Shown: in pieces, positions 62,994 to 64,000 of the stretch
How the letters are laid out: each line of letters begins with the position of its first letter
Position numbering within the stretch: position 1 is the first letter of the stretch
Made by a program: the position numbers and the translations under genes
The notes under the pieces: model-generated
What the model saw: the letters and a program-made list of their open reading frames with translations, nothing else
Told to the model about the DNA's origin: nothing
Databases searched by the model: none
Source of the DNA: Actinomadura sp. NAK00032
GTDB lineage: Bacteria; Actinomycetota; Actinomycetes; Streptosporangiales; Streptosporangiaceae
Assembly: GCF_013364275.1 (NCBI RefSeq)
Contig: NZ_CP054932.1
Coordinates: 7,688,001-7,752,000 of the forward strand
Direction: 5' to 3'
Length of the DNA stretch: 64,000 nt

Positions 62994-64000
62994 AGGTCGC
63001 GATCGTCGGCGCCGGCAGCGGCTACATGCCGGGCGTCGTCCGGGGGCTGCTGCACCGCGCCGACGACCTCGCCGGGACGGAGCTGGCCTGCTACGACATC
63101 GACGCCGCGCACCTGGACGTCATGACGCGGCTGGCGGGCAACATGTTCGCCGCGCGGGGCGCCGACTTCACCGTGTCGTCGCATACGGCTCTGAAGTCGG
63201 CGCTGGACGGCGCGTCCTACGTGTTCACGACGTTCCGTCCGGGCGGGCTGGCGGCGCGGCACCTGGACGAGTCGATCCCGCTGAAGCACGGCGTCGTGGG
63301 GCAGGAGACCGCGGGTCCCGGCGGGTTCTTGATGGCGCTGCGGTCGGTGCCCGTCCTGCTGGACATCGCCGCCAAGGCCGACCCGGGCGCGTGGATCGTC
63401 AACTACACCAACCCGACGAACGTGGTCACCGACGCCGTCGCCCGGCACACCGGCGCGCGGATCATCGGGCTGTGCGACCAGTTCATCGGCGACACCGAGA
63501 TGTGGGCCGACCTGCTGGGGCTGCCGTTCGACGGGCTGGAGGCCGACTGGATCGGCCTCAACCACGCGACCTGGGCGCAGCGGGTCCGGCTCGACGGCCG
63601 CGAACTCGACCTCCCGCTCCTGCTGGACGACCTGGAGGTCCCCGGCGGCGGCGCGACGCCGTGGCGCGACCCGTCCCGCATGGCGGAGCTCGCCAAGGCG
63701 CTCGGCTTCCTGCCGAACTCCTACGCCAAGTACTACTTCTTCCACGACCAGGTGGTGGACGAGCTGCGCGCGAAGGGCACGACCCGCGCGCAGGACATCC
63801 TCGCCATGCTGCCCGGCTACTACGAGCAGGTCGCCGCCGAGTCGCGCAGGCCCGACCCCGACCCGTCGCGGGAGCGCGGCGGCGGCGAGCACGGCGAGTT
63901 CGCGGTGGACGTCATCTGCGCCATGCACCGCGACGAGGGCCGCCGGATGATCGTCAACACCCGCAACAACGGGGCCGTCTCGTCGCTGGACGACGACGCG
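62990..64000 (+). CDS. Glycoside hydrolase family 4 enzyme, cut by window end
   Basis: 337 residues are visible from a GTG at 62990 overlapping the SIMPL stop. NAD-binding V-G-A-G-S-G-Y-M-P-G opens the chain. GH4 marks are N-Y-T-N-P-T-N, the metal-site Cys in G-L-C-D-Q and the His in G-L-N-H. The family uses NAD and Mn to cut glycosides by a redox mechanism; this one resembles 6-phospho-glucosidase types, but the sugar cannot be read. The C-terminus is missing. Confidence 0.88.
   Translation, partial: MKVAIVGAGSGYMPGVVRGLLHRADDLAGTELACYDIDAAHLDVMTRLAGNMFAARGADFTVSSHTALKSALDGASYVFTTFRPGGLAARHLDESIPLKHGVVGQETAGPGGFLMALRSVPVLLDIAAKADPGAWIVNYTNPTNVVTDAVARHTGARIIGLCDQFIGDTEMWADLLGLPFDGLEADWIGLNHATWAQRVRLDGRELDLPLLLDDLEVPGGGATPWRDPSRMAELAKALGFLPNSYAKYYFFHDQVVDELRAKGTTRAQDILAMLPGYYEQVAAESRRPDPDPSRERGGGEHGEFAVDVICAMHRDEGRRMIVNTRNNGAVSSLDDDA

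Overview
The window is high-GC DNA with dense, often overlapping genes, GTG and TTG starts and GGAGG-type ribosome sites. Scr1/DUF397 gene pairs, a full mce transport operon, many TetR regulators, DUF6286/AmaP proteins and a glycine riboswitch ahead of gcvT all point to an actinomycete. A Thermomonosporaceae/Actinomadura-like organism is my best guess from gene content; it is inference and was not tested by any search. I see no tRNA, rRNA, insertion sequence, prophage or CRISPR array.

Layout. 1-2616: an XRE/Scr1-type regulator with two DUF397 proteins, diverging from a small protein and an RsbW-like ATP-binding protein. 2630-4820: two membrane proteins. 5064-10940: a tightly packed minus-strand gene set, read 10940 to 5064. 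It encodes a Tat-signal protein, a trypsin-fold protease, a polyprenyl diphosphate synthase, a geranylgeranyl-reductase-like flavoprotein fused to a prenyl-synthase-like domain that lacks both Asp-rich motifs (with one apparent frameshift), and a small exported protein. 11087-15894: four more exported proteins. Three of these, plus the one at 5064, share a W-T-V/A-x-P-G-G domain, and the 702-residue protein appears to combine modules found separately in its neighbours. 16239-28681: a complete mce operon (mceG, two YrbE permeases, mceA-F and four Mce-associated proteins), diverging from a PucR-type regulator. 30485-37605: redox catabolism genes (Baeyer-Villiger-like flavoprotein, deazaflavin-dependent enzyme, two different diiron proteins, SDR) with three TetR regulators and two well-defined palindromic operator regions. 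37930-44650: a membrane-anchored protein, ATP-dependent DNA ligase LigB, a membrane protein with an Arg-rich tail, a Cds1-like PLP enzyme, the site-2 protease Rip1 and a lipoprotein. 44717-49157: tandem glycine riboswitch followed by gcvT, gcvH, glyA and sdaA. 49209-53715: a Doc-type toxin-antitoxin pair, SDR, MerR, SnoaL-like, TetR, HxlR and thiolase. 53851-55024: small proteins. 55072-58869: a CitA/DcuS-type two-component system and an AmaP/DUF6286 pair. 59008-64000: purU, an esterase-like lipoprotein, an alanine-racemase-fold enzyme, a SIMPL protein and a glycoside hydrolase family 4 enzyme cut by the window end.

How the genes work together. The mce operon should build a lipid or steroid importer with its own ATPase. 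The riboswitch operon should turn excess glycine into C1 units, serine and then pyruvate; purU, ten kilobases on, also acts on C1 folates. The region most likely to hold something undescribed is 5064-15894: isoprenoid synthesis and reduction, a protease and a modular family of exported beta-rich proteins lie together, and one family member sits directly behind the prenyl-reductase fusion gene.
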